In this document: in pieces, positions 14,291 to 23,540 of the stretch
Layout of the letters: the number at the start of each line of letters is the position of its first letter
Numbering within the stretch: the stretch's first letter is position 1
Assembly (NCBI GenBank): GCA_945905765.1
Contig: CAMDPZ010000021.1
Coordinates: 1 to 35,747 of the forward strand
DNA: 35,747 bases
Reading direction: 5' to 3'
Origin: Nitrospira lenta
GTDB taxonomy: Bacteria; Nitrospirota; Nitrospiria; Nitrospirales; Nitrospiraceae
The notes under the pieces: generated by a model
The model's database searches: none
Seen by the model: the letters and a program-made list of their open reading frames with translations, nothing else
Told to the model about the DNA's origin: nothing
Translations under genes and position numbers: made by a program

Positions 14291-14863
14291 CTAGGGCGCG
14301 GCGGTCGGATCGACGAGGAAGAGCGCCTGGCCATATTCGACGGGCTTGGTGCTCTCGGCCAGAATCTTCGTGATCCGTCCGTCCACTTCTGATTCAATTT
14401 CGTTCATCAGCTTCATCGCTTCGACGATGCACAGGACCTGGCCTTTTTTCACGTAATCGCCTTCTTCCACATAGGGGTCGGCATCCGGCGAGGGCGAGCG
14501 ATAGAAGGTCCCGACGATCGGCGACGGGATGGTGATCATGCCGGTCGTGTCTTCGGCCGGCGCGCTTGCCGCGCCCGTGGACGGAGATGAGGACGTGGAG
14601 CTGGAGTTTCCCTGGTCGGCGACGGTGGTCGTGATCGTTCGGATTTCGACTTCGTGCCGTACGCGGATTCTGAGGCCTTCGCGCTCCAGTTCCAATTCGG
14701 TCAAATCGTTTTTCTTCAGCAGGTCGATCAGTTCCTGGATATGCTGGCTCTGCTGTCCCGAGAGCAGAGGCAGGCCTTGCCTGCTCGCAGGGGCGGCAGA
14801 GGGCCGAGGAAGAATGATCCGTGTCCCGCGCTTCTTCGATTTGCTCATTTTTTGTTTGCTCAC
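14291..14863 (-). CDS. accB: Acetyl-CoA carboxylase biotin carboxyl carrier protein
   Basis: A 190-residue protein from GTG 14863. GGAG lies 8 bp before it and it overlaps the efp stop by 4 bp. An ATG at 14848 would remove five residues. The helical N-terminal part ([20 protein letters not shown]) is followed by a Ser/Thr/Pro/Ala-rich linker at about 85-108, then the biotinyl domain. EAMKLMNEI holds the biotin acceptor K151. The carried biotin swings between AccC and the carboxyltransferase AccAD, which is not encoded in this window. Biotinylation needs BirA, also not here. Confidence 0.95.
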   Translation of the reverse strand: MSKQKMSKSKKRGTRIILPRPSAAPASRQGLPLLSGQQSQHIQELIDLLKKNDLTELELEREGLRIRVRHEVEIRTITTTVADQGNSSSTSSSPSTGAASAPAEDTTGMITIPSPIVGTFYRSPSPDADPYVEEGDYVKKGQVLCIVEAMKLMNEIESEVDGRITKILAESTKPVEYGQALFLVDPTAAP

Positions 14864-15420
14864 CGAACACGCTCCACGTAAGACCTGGTCCGTGTATCGA
14901 TCTTGATCACGGTCCCGGTTTCCAAATAAAGAGGCACCTTGAGGGTGGCGCCGGTTTCCAGGGTGGCGAGTTTGGTGCCGCCCGTGGCGGTGTCGCCACG
15001 AAACCCCGGTTCAGTATCCGTGACTTTCAATTCGATAAAGTTCGGCAGCTCGACATCGATCGGACGATGCTCGTACACGAGAATCTTCACGATCATGTTT
15101 TCTTTCAGCAGATCCGCATTGTCGCCGAGCTTGCCCTTTTCGAACGTCAGTTGCTCGAAGCTGTCCGTGTCCATGAAGGTATAGGCGTCGTCGGTGGCAT
15201 AGAGGAATTGCATGTCCCGCTCTTCGAGATCCGGCTCTTCGAACCGCTCCCCCGACCGGAAGGTCCGGTCGATGACGCTGCCGGTGAGATAGCCCTTGAG
15301 CTTGGTGCGCACGAAGGCTCCGCCCTTGCCAGGCTTCACATGCTGGAATTCAATGATATAGAACGGCTGGTTATCAACCATGAGCCGCACACCGCCGCGA
15401 AAATCTGTCGTGGAAATCAC
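14860..15420 (-). CDS. efp: Translation elongation factor P
   Basis: A 186-residue three-domain OB-fold factor that rescues ribosomes stalled at polyproline stretches. The tip loop VKPGKGGAF holds K32, the site equivalent to the lysine modified by EpmA in E. coli. An arginine there would have pointed to the EarP rhamnosyl pathway, so the lysine type applies. No modification gene is nearby. The C-terminal [17 protein letters not shown] is the EF-P signature region. It overlaps accB by 4 bp. Confidence 0.97.
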   Translation of the reverse strand: MISTTDFRGGVRLMVDNQPFYIIEFQHVKPGKGGAFVRTKLKGYLTGSVIDRTFRSGERFEEPDLEERDMQFLYATDDAYTFMDTDSFEQLTFEKGKLGDNADLLKENMIVKILVYEHRPIDVELPNFIELKVTDTEPGFRGDTATGGTKLATLETGATLKVPLYLETGTVIKIDTRTRSYVERVR

Positions 15421-15467
15421 TCAATGCTCCATTCGGACTGTAAGAGGTCGCTCAATAGACGCTGCAA

Positions 15468-15968
15468 TTATTTTGTGCCCTTTGCCGTCCGTCGCGCTGG
15501 GGCCGGCTTGGACGTCTTCTTCTGTCGTTTGGCTGCGGTCAGATGGTCGCAGAGTCCACGGAGCGCGAGGAGGTACCCGGTCGGCCCCAGCCCGGCAATT
15601 TGCCCCAGGGCGACTCCCGCAATATAGGACTGATGGCGAAACTCCTCCCGCTGATGAATATTGGACAGATGGACTTCCACCGTCGGGAGGCCCACTGCCG
15701 CAATCGCATCCCGGATCGCGATGCTGGTATGGGTATAGGCGGCCGGGTTGATGATGATCCCGTCGTATTCCTTGCGCGCCTCCTGAATCCAGTTGACCAG
15801 CTCTCCCTCGCTATTGGACTGGCGCAGGTCTACTTTGACGGCCAACTCCTGCGCCAACGTCCGGAGGGCCGAGTTGAGGTCGTCCAGGGACAGGGTGCCG
15901 TAAATCGACTGTTCCCTGGTCCCCAGGAGATTCAAATTGGGCCCATGTAAGACTCGTATGCGTAACAT
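15468..15968 (-). CDS. aroQ: 3-dehydroquinate dehydratase, type II
   Basis: A 166-residue enzyme of the shikimate pathway, dehydrating 3-dehydroquinate. [15 protein letters not shown] is the lid/active-site N-terminus with the catalytic tyrosine shortly after (SIYGTL). NPAAYTHTS and EVHLSN complete the site. The start at 15968 is right where the family begins; a longer frame to 16217 overlaps the TPR gene and is rejected. A lysine-rich tail ([22 protein letters not shown], split by a few small residues) extends about 20 residues beyond the usual end and may be disordered. It lies 47 bp before efp on the same strand. Confidence 0.95.
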   Translation of the reverse strand: MLRIRVLHGPNLNLLGTREQSIYGTLSLDDLNSALRTLAQELAVKVDLRQSNSEGELVNWIQEARKEYDGIIINPAAYTHTSIAIRDAIAAVGLPTVEVHLSNIHQREEFRHQSYIAGVALGQIAGLGPTGYLLALRGLCDHLTAAKRQKKTSKPAPARRTAKGTK

Positions 15969-16071
15969 GTCTGTTTCTTCAGGAACTGGGTACGTGAGGC
16001 CGATTCCTTGTGACAGGGTCCAGCAGGCCGGCATTGTAGCAGGCCGCCTCAAACCGGTCAAACTCGCAAAA

Positions 16072-16710
16072 TTATTGGGAAGTCTTGAGGTGCGAGCTGT
16101 TGGCCGCGGTATGGTCGCGACGCCGTGACTCGATGGTGCGAAGCCAGGCTTCCAGCTGGACCACGACTCCTGTGCGAGGCGATGGAGCAGGAACCACCGT
16201 CCGGTCTGACGACACATTGAGTTGCGGGGCGAAGGCTTGGGGCTCGCGAGGCGCCGATGGCTTGGGCTGCGCCGGTTCCTGTTGCACTGGTCCGCCTAAC
16301 GAGGCTTGGATCGAGAGGGCCTCTTCATCCCTGGGGTTGGCGGTCAGGATGGCGGCGCAGGATTGGAGCGCCAAGTCCTGTTGCCCCTGGTTCTGGTAAA
16401 TCTTGATTAGGGTCCGGTGGGCGCGCAGGTTTTCCGGGCTGAGCTTGATGGATTCTTCCAAGATCGCTTGAGCTTTGGCCGGTTGCTCCATCTGGTCATA
16501 GGCGCGGCCCAGCGCGACCATCGCGGTAATGAAGCCGGGATAGTATTTCAATCCGTCTTCGAGCACGCCCGCCGCCTCTTGCCACATGCCGGCTTTGCCA
16601 TAGGCTTCAGCCAAGGGCAGGAACGCTTTAGACTGAGGATCTTTGGCCAGCTGGGTGGCGAGCCGGTCGATTTCCAGCGCGGTCTCTGCGGCGTTATGAC
16701 TTTGTGCCAT
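16072..16710 (-). CDS. TPR-repeat protein
   Basis: A 212-residue protein from ATG 16710, with GGGAGG ten bases upstream. Residues about 15-130 form at least three tetratricopeptide repeats, seen as [60 protein letters not shown] and [26 protein letters not shown] (each is split here only for length). A proline-rich linker follows ([16 protein letters not shown]), then a short helical end, [17 protein letters not shown]. No signal peptide. Such proteins act as scaffolds; the partner is unknown. It begins 5 bp after coaBC. Confidence 0.85.
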   Translation of the reverse strand: MAQSHNAAETALEIDRLATQLAKDPQSKAFLPLAEAYGKAGMWQEAAGVLEDGLKYYPGFITAMVALGRAYDQMEQPAKAQAILEESIKLSPENLRAHRTLIKIYQNQGQQDLALQSCAAILTANPRDEEALSIQASLGGPVQQEPAQPKPSAPREPQAFAPQLNVSSDRTVVPAPSPRTGVVVQLEAWLRTIESRRRDHTAANSSHLKTSQ

Positions 16711-16714
16711 GGGG

Positions 16715-17977
16715 TTACCGCCTCCCTGCAACCGGCTTGGAGGCCTGGTTCGATGCTGTGGCGCACAGCAGTGCGTGCGCTTTATTCAGAATGGCATCGG
16801 CCATCGCCCGTTTCGACATCAGCGGAAGTTCGATCAGGGCCCCCTGCCGGTCGATGAGCGTGGCGGCGTTGTGATCGCTGCCGAATCCCGCTCCCTCTGT
16901 CGTAATATCGTTGGCCACGATGAGGTCGAGTCCTTTGGCTGTCAGTTTGTCTTTCGCATGGGCGATCAGATCCTGGGTCTCTGCGGCGAAGCCGACGAGG
17001 AGCTGGGTCGTCCGTTGGGCCGAGAGCGCAGCCAGAATGTCGGTGGTCCGTTCGAGCGCCAGGGTCTGGTCGGTTTGGCCCTGCTTTTTGATTTTTTGCG
17101 AAGCGGGATGGAGGGGCCGAAAGTCCGCCACGGCGGCTGCCATGATCACGACGGTCGACCAGGCCAGACGCGCAGACAGGGCTTTCGTCATGTCTGCGGC
17201 TGTTTCAACCGGGACGACCTCGATGCCTCGTGGCGCAGGCAAGGCCGTGGGGCCACTGACGAGCACGACTTGGGCTCCCCTGGCCCTGGCTGCTTCGGCG
17301 AGGGCATAGCCCATCTTGCCGGAGGAGCGATTGGAGATGAACCGGACCGGATCGATCGGTTCTTGCGTGGGGCCAGCGGATATCAAGATCCGGTGTCCTT
17401 GCCAATCGCGTTGTGGGGCCAGGGCGGATTGCAGGGCTGCGAGAATCTTATGCTCGTCCGCCAGGCGGCCTTGGCCGACTTTCCCGGAGGCGAGCGGTCC
17501 TTCTTCTGGGTCGACGACGATTGTCCCCCTCGCGCGCAAGGTCCGCACATGTTCCGTGACGGCTGGGTGCATCCACATCCCCCCGTCCATCGCGGGCGCG
17601 ATAATCACGGGACATTGCGCCGTGAGGAGCATGGTCGAGAGTAAGTCGTCGCCCAGGCCCAGCGCCGACTTCGCCAGGCAATTGGCCGTGGCCGGCGCAA
17701 TCACGATGGCATCCGCCTGCTCGGGCAGCGACAAGTGTTTCATCTCCTGATGCGCTTCGAACACCTCCGTCGAGACGGGATGGCCGGAGAGCACTTCAAA
17801 CGTCAGGGGTGTGACGAACTTCGTGGCGGATGCCGTCATCACGACCTGGACGGTGGCGCCTTCGCGGAGCAGAGTCCGGAGCAGCGAAACCGCTTTGTAG
17901 GCCGCGATACTGCCGGTGACACCCAGCACGATTCGCGTCCCGATCAACGTCGGCCCGTTGGAGCCGGAGAGTGCCAC
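16715..17977 (-). CDS. coaBC: Phosphopantothenoylcysteine decarboxylase/synthetase
   Basis: A 420-residue bifunctional flavoprotein (Dfp) of CoA synthesis. The CoaC half (about 1-180) has GVTGSIAAYKA, the active-site histidine in KHLSLPEQAD, IAPATANCLAK, and the PAMDGGMW lid segment. The CoaB half starts at about 190 with SAGPTQEPIDPVRFISNRSSGKMG and binds CTP and cysteine; FAAET and NDIT follow. Length is normal. It lies 3 bp after rpoZ and 5 bp before the TPR gene. Confidence 0.96.
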   Translation of the reverse strand: MALSGSNGPTLIGTRIVLGVTGSIAAYKAVSLLRTLLREGATVQVVMTASATKFVTPLTFEVLSGHPVSTEVFEAHQEMKHLSLPEQADAIVIAPATANCLAKSALGLGDDLLSTMLLTAQCPVIIAPAMDGGMWMHPAVTEHVRTLRARGTIVVDPEEGPLASGKVGQGRLADEHKILAALQSALAPQRDWQGHRILISAGPTQEPIDPVRFISNRSSGKMGYALAEAARARGAQVVLVSGPTALPAPRGIEVVPVETAADMTKALSARLAWSTVVIMAAAVADFRPLHPASQKIKKQGQTDQTLALERTTDILAALSAQRTTQLLVGFAAETQDLIAHAKDKLTAKGLDLIVANDITTEGAGFGSDHNAATLIDRQGALIELPLMSKRAMADAILNKAHALLCATASNQASKPVAGRR

Positions 17978-17980
17978 GAA

Positions 17981-18337
17981 TTACTCCTCGCTCTCGCTGA
18001 CGGTCGGCTTCGGCGTGTCGTCGACATAGACGCTCAGCTCTTTTTTGATCTCTTTGGCATCGTCGCCGGTCATCATGGCAATGCGCTCCATTTCGCCTTC
18101 TCTGCCGCGCTTCGCTTCCTTCATCGCAGCCCGCGCCTCTTCGCCGACGAGGTACTTGGTCTGTCCCGTGAGGACTTCGTCGAGGGCGATGGTCGTTTCT
18201 TTGGTGAAGCGCGAGGGGGCATGACGCGAGCCCTGGACGATGTGCTTCGCCCGTTGGCCTGCGATGATCGCCAACCGGTGCCGTGAGTCAAATTCGCCGA
18301 GCGCGTATTGCGGTAACAGTCTCAACATGTCGATCAT
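17981..18337 (-). CDS. rpoZ: RNA polymerase omega subunit
   Basis: A 118-residue protein of the RpoZ family. FDSRHRLAIIAGQRAKHIVQG and TTIALDEVLTGQ correspond to the conserved omega core that latches the beta-prime C-terminus. The N-terminus (MIDMLRLLPQYALGE) differs from the E. coli type, and an acidic C-terminal tail ending SESEE is added. Position between gmk and coaBC is the common bacterial neighbourhood (gmk-rpoZ-coaBC), which strengthens the call. Confidence 0.9.
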   Translation of the reverse strand: MIDMLRLLPQYALGEFDSRHRLAIIAGQRAKHIVQGSRHAPSRFTKETTIALDEVLTGQTKYLVGEEARAAMKEAKRGREGEMERIAMMTGDDAKEIKKELSVYVDDTPKPTVSESEE

Positions 18338-18378
18338 GGATGCCGTTCTCCTTTGTGAGATGAAAGATCGTCGCGATC

Positions 18379-19068
18379 TTAGGACTTCTGTTCGTCGTCA
18401 AGAATGAAATTGTTTTCGATCCACGTCATGTTCAACCGTTTGGTCTTCAGCCGCTCCGACCAGAAGATGCTTTCGAGGTCGCGTAGCGACCGGGTGAGGT
18501 CGTCGTTCCGGACGATGTAGGCATATTCCCGATAACTCCAGACCTCTTCTTTGACCTTCTGCAGGCGGCGCTGAATCTCTTCGGGCGAGTCTGAGGCCCT
18601 GGTCTGCAGACGGGATCGGAGGACGGCGATCGAGGGAGGCAGAATAAAGATGGAGACCGAGTCTTCGAATCGTTTCTTGACCTGCATCGCCCCTTGCACG
18701 TCGATCTCCAGCAGGACGTCGATGCCCTGATCGATCTTTTCGGTCAGCGATTTCCAGGGGGTGCCGTAGAGGTTCCCGTACACGCGGGCCCACTCCACGA
18801 ACTCATTGCGCTCGACCATCTCCTGAAACGGCTGTTCGTCGATGAAGTAATATTCGCGCCCATGCTCTTCGCCGGGCCGCGGTTTTCTGGTGGTATAGGA
18901 CACGGAATGCCACAGGTCCGGCAGGTTTGCCGTGAGCTGTTTGCAGAGCGTGGTTTTCCCCGTTCCGGAGGGTGCGGAGATAATGAACAGAATCCCCCGT
19001 CGATCCATCGAGGATCGCGGCGCATTGGATACCGGGGCTGTGGAACTTGTGGTGGTCATAGAGCTCAT
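18379..19068 (-). CDS. gmk: Guanylate kinase
   Basis: A 229-residue enzyme phosphorylating GMP to GDP. The P-loop SAPSGTGKTT is at 31-40, SVSYTTRKPRPGEEHGREYYF binds GMP, and LLEIDVQGA is the conserved strand. The first 20 residues are a Ser/Thr-rich extension (MSSMTTTSSTAPVSNAPRSS) before MDRRGILF. ATG 19068 overlaps the yicC stop by 4 bp, which supports this start, although M21 is where most homologues begin. A C-terminal extension past residue 200 is also a little longer than usual. Confidence 0.95.
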   Translation of the reverse strand: MSSMTTTSSTAPVSNAPRSSMDRRGILFIISAPSGTGKTTLCKQLTANLPDLWHSVSYTTRKPRPGEEHGREYYFIDEQPFQEMVERNEFVEWARVYGNLYGTPWKSLTEKIDQGIDVLLEIDVQGAMQVKKRFEDSVSIFILPPSIAVLRSRLQTRASDSPEEIQRRLQKVKEEVWSYREYAYIVRNDDLTRSLRDLESIFWSERLKTKRLNMTWIENNFILDDEQKS

Positions 19069-19943
19069 TCGACGTTTTGCACCTGTTCACGGATACGTTC
19101 GAGTTCGGCCTTCATCTGCACCACATGGCCGACGATCTCGGCGTCATTCGCTTTTGACCCGATCGTGTTGACTTCCCGCCCGACTTCCTGGAGCAGGAAA
19201 TCGAGTGTTTTACCCACAGATTCTGCGCGGTTGAGCGTCTGCTCAAACTGTATCATATGCGAGTCCAGTCTGACTATTTCTTCCGTGATGTCCCCACGGT
19301 CCGCATACACGGCCAATTCCTGATAGAGCCTGGGGGGGTCCGGGATTTCCGACCCCAGCAGCTTCTCGACACGGGCTTTCATCCGGTCAAAGGCTTCTTG
19401 CGCCAGCAGCGGAGTCCTGGCTGCGACCAGGTCCTTGTGCCCCCGAATGGTCTGGACCCGTGTTCGCATATCCTCGGCCAGGGCCTTTCCCTCGCTTGTT
19501 CGCATCCCCTCCAAGTCCGTCAGGGCCTCGGTCATTAGTTGTTGCACGAGCTTCGCCAGTTTTGGGTCTTCCGTCGGCTGGTCCGATACCGACACCACGT
19601 CACGAAGCCCGGCCATGAGCGCCAGGTCGACCGACCCGCTCAGCTTCAGGGATTTCTTGAGAGTGAGGAAGGCATGATGGTACTGCTTTGCGAGCGCCTG
19701 GTCAAGATTGACGCTTCCGGCGCGGCCTTTGCCGGCCTGGACCGTTACCGTGATGTCGACGCGGCCACGGGTGCAGCGCTGCTGGATGGCTTTTTTGAAG
19801 GCATCTTCCAGCTGGCTCAGGGGCCGGGGAAGGCGGCAGGCGATTTCAAGAAACCGATGGTTGACGGAGCGCATTTCAACCGTGACGGATCCATCTTGCC
19901 AGGGAGCCTGTCGACGGCCGAAGCCGGTCATACTATGAATCAT
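19065..19943 (-). CDS. yicC: YicC-family endoribonuclease
   Basis: A 292-residue protein from ATG 19943 (MIHSMTGFGR, the family's classic start), overlapping nth by 4 bp and gmk by 4 bp. The N-terminal YicC domain has EMRSVNHRFLEIACRLP; the C-terminal DUF1732 part ends DRGDITEEIVRLDSHMIQF and NTIGSKANDAEIVGHVVQMKAELERIREQVQN. E. coli YicC has been reported to act in small-RNA decay as an endoribonuclease. Association with gmk is common. Confidence 0.94.
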   Translation of the reverse strand: MIHSMTGFGRRQAPWQDGSVTVEMRSVNHRFLEIACRLPRPLSQLEDAFKKAIQQRCTRGRVDITVTVQAGKGRAGSVNLDQALAKQYHHAFLTLKKSLKLSGSVDLALMAGLRDVVSVSDQPTEDPKLAKLVQQLMTEALTDLEGMRTSEGKALAEDMRTRVQTIRGHKDLVAARTPLLAQEAFDRMKARVEKLLGSEIPDPPRLYQELAVYADRGDITEEIVRLDSHMIQFEQTLNRAESVGKTLDFLLQEVGREVNTIGSKANDAEIVGHVVQMKAELERIREQVQNVE

Positions 19944-20602
19944 TGCGGGCCTTTCTCTTTCCATGGACAATGCCGGTAGACCGCACAGGCGCGGCACTGG
20001 GGTTTTCTCGCCAGACAGGTATAGCGGCCGTGCAACAGCAATCGTTGCGAGACGGCGGTCCATTGGGACCTCGGCATCAGTTGCTGCAAATCCTGCTCGA
20101 CCAGGTCAGGGTTGTCGGACTTGGTCAGGCCCAGTCGCTTGGCCACGCGTTTCACGTGGGTATCCACGACGATGCCGGGCTGGCCGAAGGCATTCCCGAG
20201 GATGACGTTCGCCGTTTTTCTCCCGACGCCAGGCAAGGTGATCAATGTTTCCATCGTCTGGGGGACCTGTTCGTGAAAACGCTCCGTCACAGCCTTGCTG
20301 CAGCCAATCAGATGCTTGGCCTTGTTTTTAAAGAAGCCGGTTGAGCGAATGAGCTGTTCCACGTCCAGCTGCTCAGCCCCTGCCAGATCCGCTGGCCCAG
20401 GATAGCGGCGAAAGAGCGCCGGCGTCACCTGATTGACTCGCTGATCGGTACATTGCGCGGAGAGGATCGTGGCCACGAGCAGCTCCCAGGGCGACCGGTG
20501 GTCGAGCTCCATTTGAGGGGCCGGCATCGTGCGCTGGAGTGCCTTGGCAATGGCCTTGAGGCGTTCTCGGCGATCCACGGCTGGTAAGGATTTCGTAGTC
20601 AT
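19940..20602 (-). CDS. nth: Endonuclease III
   Basis: A 220-residue base-excision repair glycosylase/AP lyase for oxidised pyrimidines. The helix-hairpin-helix LPGVGRKTANVILGNAFG holds the catalytic lysine (GRKTA) and VVDTHVKR the catalytic aspartate. The [4Fe-4S] loop is C-x6-C-x2-C-x5-C in CLARKPQCRACAVYRHC near the C-terminus. Length and motifs are complete. It lies 32 bp after hflX and overlaps yicC by 4 bp. Confidence 0.96.
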   Translation of the reverse strand: MTTKSLPAVDRRERLKAIAKALQRTMPAPQMELDHRSPWELLVATILSAQCTDQRVNQVTPALFRRYPGPADLAGAEQLDVEQLIRSTGFFKNKAKHLIGCSKAVTERFHEQVPQTMETLITLPGVGRKTANVILGNAFGQPGIVVDTHVKRVAKRLGLTKSDNPDLVEQDLQQLMPRSQWTAVSQRLLLHGRYTCLARKPQCRACAVYRHCPWKEKGPQ

Positions 20603-20634
20603 GGCTGGTAGGCGAGGTTCGATTGTGCCGTGAG

Positions 20635-22386
20635 TTAGGGCTGAGATGCAAGCGGGTCAGGGGGCGAGAATTTCCTGGACGCGCTTCCCTTCGGGACGAG
20701 TACGGCCAGCCGTTCTTCAAGTTGCTGGATGAGCGGGCGCAGAGTTTCCGGATGTAGCGCGGAAATCCCGATGGCCCCGTATCGTTGACAGAGGACCTCT
20801 GCCTGCCCGGCTGGAAGCTGGTCGCATTTATTGAAGACCAGGATCCGCGGAAGCTCGTCGAGGGTGAGGCTTTTCAGCACGGTCTCGACGGCGGCGATAT
20901 GGGCGTCCAGATCTTTGGTTCCTGCATCGACCACATGGAGGAGGAGGTCGGCATCGCGCAACTCGTCCAGCGTCGTCCTGAAGGCAGCAAGGAGATCTTT
21001 GGGCAGGTCGCGAATGAATCCGACCGTGTCGGTGAGGATCACTTCCCGGCCATGAGGGAAACGGAGCCTTCGGCTGGTGGTGTCGAGCGTTTCAAACACG
21101 CGCGGGGCTGCGCTCACCTGACTGTTCGTGAGGACGTTGAGCAAGGTGGATTTGCCGGCGTTCGTGTAGCCCACGATGGAGAGGACCGGGAAATCCTGCC
21201 GGACGCGGCGCGAGCGCCGTTGATCTTGATGCCGGGCAAAGCCTTCGATCTCTTTCTCTAAATAGTCGATCCGCTCTCTGATGCGGCGCCGGTCGGTTTC
21301 GAGTTTCGTCTCACCGGGTCCCCTGCTGCCGATGCCCCCTCCTAAACGCGAAAGGCTCGTGCCCTGGCCGGAGAGGCGGGGGAGCAGATAGCGCAGTTGC
21401 GCCAACTCGACCTGTACCTTGCCTTCCCGGCTATGGGCCCGTTGCGCAAAGATGTCGAGGATCAGCTGGGTTCGGTCGATGACCGTCAGGTCGCTGATTT
21501 CCGCAATGGCGCGCAGCTGTCCGGGCGCCAGGTCCTGATCGAAAATAATGAGGTCTGCCCCCTTTTGCATGGCCTGCGCCAGCACGTCTTTGAGTTTGCC
21601 GCTTCCCAATTGAAACCGGTGGTGGCCGCCCTGCGTGCGCTGCACGAGGCGGTCGATGACCGTGAGGTCTGCGGAGGAGGCCAGTTCCGCCAGTTCGGCG
21701 AGACGTTCTTCCTGCTCGGCTTTGCTCTTGGGCGAGGCGCTCACGAGGATGGCGGTCTGACCCTGGGCCATCGTGTGCGACGCGCTTTCGCGCTGGAGCT
21801 CTGATTCCAGTTCGTGAATAAAGGTTTCGAAGCTCACCGGACATTGCTGCACTTGCGTGGGTTTGAGCAACGTGTAGAGAAGCTCGTTGGGCTTGGGTGG
21901 ATTCAGATGGGCCAGGGAGAGCAGCCCCGGTTCGCCCTTGGGAGTGACGGCCAGCGTGCCGATCATGTCGAGACGGAGCAGGCCCAACATGGTGAGGTCT
22001 TCCTGGCTGATCGGTTCTGCTTTCAGGCTGGATCGAATCACTCTCAGGCCCCTGAGCGAGCGAGGGCTTGCCCGAAACGTCGTCAAGGTCGTTGGCGACG
22101 GTTCGGCGCCGGCTCCGACCAGGACATCTTGCACGGCGCCACGTCTGGTGATGACCAGGCCGATGGGGCGGCGAATCTCAAGAGTAAACTGGGCGAGCGT
22201 CTTGGCCGCTTCTGAGGAGATGACGTCATCCGCAGGCATGCGCCGGCGATAGAGCCGCTCAAGCATAGCGAGCTGGCTGGCGCGGAGACCGAGTGTTTGT
22301 CCGTGAATTTCAGGAATGGGCGTCGTTCCTTCGTGTGAGTGGTTACAGTGTTTGTGCGAAGGGTGCAGCCATGGAGGCCTGGGCAT
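20635..22386 (-). CDS. hflX: GTPase HflX
   Basis: A protein of about 560-583 residues of the HflX family, ribosome-associated GTPases that split stalled or hibernating ribosomes. The HflX N-terminal domain contains LVQRTQGGHHRFQLGSGKL and DLIIFDQDL. The linker has SGQGTSLSRLGGGIGSRGPGETKLE. The G domain has G1 GYTNAGKS, G3 DTVGF and G4 NKCDQL. The start is unclear. ATG 22386 overlaps the tsaD end by 44 bp and adds an unconserved leader. No ATG, GTG or TTG lies nearer the conserved IHGQTLGLRASQ, yet AAGGA stands nine bases before an ATT at 22317 in frame. Confidence 0.93.
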   Translation of the reverse strand: MPRPPWLHPSHKHCNHSHEGTTPIPEIHGQTLGLRASQLAMLERLYRRRMPADDVISSEAAKTLAQFTLEIRRPIGLVITRRGAVQDVLVGAGAEPSPTTLTTFRASPRSLRGLRVIRSSLKAEPISQEDLTMLGLLRLDMIGTLAVTPKGEPGLLSLAHLNPPKPNELLYTLLKPTQVQQCPVSFETFIHELESELQRESASHTMAQGQTAILVSASPKSKAEQEERLAELAELASSADLTVIDRLVQRTQGGHHRFQLGSGKLKDVLAQAMQKGADLIIFDQDLAPGQLRAIAEISDLTVIDRTQLILDIFAQRAHSREGKVQVELAQLRYLLPRLSGQGTSLSRLGGGIGSRGPGETKLETDRRRIRERIDYLEKEIEGFARHQDQRRSRRVRQDFPVLSIVGYTNAGKSTLLNVLTNSQVSAAPRVFETLDTTSRRLRFPHGREVILTDTVGFIRDLPKDLLAAFRTTLDELRDADLLLHVVDAGTKDLDAHIAAVETVLKSLTLDELPRILVFNKCDQLPAGQAEVLCQRYGAIGISALHPETLRPLIQQLEERLAVLVPKGSASRKFSPPDPLASQP

Positions 22387-23404
22387 CCAAGTCGAATGAG
22401 GCCCGGACCCCAGCGCGAAGGGCCTGCCTCCCCGCCGCGGCAATCATCGCCGCGTTATCGGTGCAGTAACTCAGCGGGGGAAGACTCAGGCGAATCTGTT
22501 CGGAGTCGGCTCGCTGCTGAAGCAGCTGGCGTAATCGAGAATTGGCGGAGACCCCTCCGACCACGGCCAGGGCTTGTGCGTTCGATGCCCGGACTGCGGC
22601 AAAGGCCTTCTCGGCCAGGATGGTGACGATGGCCTCTTGATAGCCGGCTGCAAGATCGGCCGATTGTGAGACGCGAGATTGCTCAGGCATCGCTTGAACT
22701 GTATAGAGCAAAGATGTTTTGACACCACTGAAACTAAAATCGAGACTCCCCTTCTTCAGCCGGGATTTCGGGAAGCCAATGGCCTGCGGATTGCCCTGTC
22801 GAGCCAAGCGATCGATGGCGGGCCCTCCAGGATATTCCAGCCCCAGCATCTGCGCGCCCTTGTCAAAGGCCTCCCCAGCCGCATCGTCTTTGGTCGCGCC
22901 CAGGAGCCGGCAGTGACCGAGCGGGTCTTTGAGGTAGAGATGCGTATGGCCTCCCGACACCACGAGGACCACACAGGGGAGCGGGAATGACGGGTCCTGC
23001 AACCAGGCGGAGGCGATATGGCCTTCCAGGTGGCTTACGCCGACGATCGGAATATTCAAGGCATAGGCCAGGGCTTTGGCATAGTTGACTCCCACGAGGA
23101 GCGCACCGGCCAGACCGGGGCCCTGAGTGACGGCAATGCCGGAAAGATCCGGCCAGGCGAGACCTGCCTGCCGCAGCGCCTCGCTGGAAACCTGTTCGAC
23201 CGATTCGATATGGGCACGGGAGGCGAGCTCGGGCACGACGCCGCCGAATCGCTGATGCACATCATGCTGCGAGGTAATAACGTTCGAGAGGACGGAGCCG
23301 TCCGTTGCCAGCACCGAGGCGGCCGTTTCATCGCACGAGGTCTCGATTCCGAGGATGGGGCCAGGTGTCCAGGCGGAAGTGGGGCGTGGTGCGAGCATAG
23401 TCAT
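22343..23404 (-). CDS. tsaD: tRNA N6-threonylcarbamoyladenosine transferase subunit
   Basis: A 353-residue Kae1/Gcp-type enzyme placing the threonylcarbamoyl group on A37 of ANN-decoding tRNAs, with TsaB and TsaE. GIETSCDETAASV opens the ASKHA fold, HLEGH is the metal-binding H-x3-H pair, and VSGGHTHLYL, DDAAGEAFDKGAQMLGLEYPGG and the late VVGGVSANSRLR follow. Start is ATG 23404 or ATG 23398; neither has a strong ribosome site. It seems to be the first gene of the long operon running down to thiE, about 140 bp after clpC and beyond its terminator. Confidence 0.96.
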   Translation of the reverse strand: MTMLAPRPTSAWTPGPILGIETSCDETAASVLATDGSVLSNVITSQHDVHQRFGGVVPELASRAHIESVEQVSSEALRQAGLAWPDLSGIAVTQGPGLAGALLVGVNYAKALAYALNIPIVGVSHLEGHIASAWLQDPSFPLPCVVLVVSGGHTHLYLKDPLGHCRLLGATKDDAAGEAFDKGAQMLGLEYPGGPAIDRLARQGNPQAIGFPKSRLKKGSLDFSFSGVKTSLLYTVQAMPEQSRVSQSADLAAGYQEAIVTILAEKAFAAVRASNAQALAVVGGVSANSRLRQLLQQRADSEQIRLSLPPLSYCTDNAAMIAAAGRQALRAGVRASFDLDAQASMAAPFAQTL

Positions 23405-23467
23405 GAAGCCTGGTTGCCTGTTTGCCGACAGAGTCGCAAAGTCGATCGTTCTTCGTGCATTAAAATA

Positions 23468-23503
23468 ACACGACCCTTGTGGCCTATGCCACAAGGGTCG
23501 TGT
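23468..23503 (-). terminator. Intrinsic terminator of clpC
   Basis: ACACGACCCTTGTGGC (23468-23483) pairs perfectly with GCCACAAGGGTCGTGT (23488-23503) around CTAT. On the minus strand TATTTTAATG follows the stem. It lies 37 bp after the clpC stop and before tsaD, so it would separate the two units. The 16-bp perfect stem is unusually strong. Confidence 0.85.
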
Positions 23504-23540
23504 CGTTCATCTCTGCGATGCGATCGCGCACGGCCAGGCC

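Noticed and set aside
12858-14294. 478-codon frame opposite accC
   Set aside because: Antisense shadow of accC, whose protein motifs are complete; the antisense product is Asp/Gly/Phe-biased.
15468-16217. Extended aroQ start at 16217
   Set aside because: The extra 83 residues lie antisense-free but overlap the TPR gene and do not resemble the family, which begins at RVLHGPNLN.
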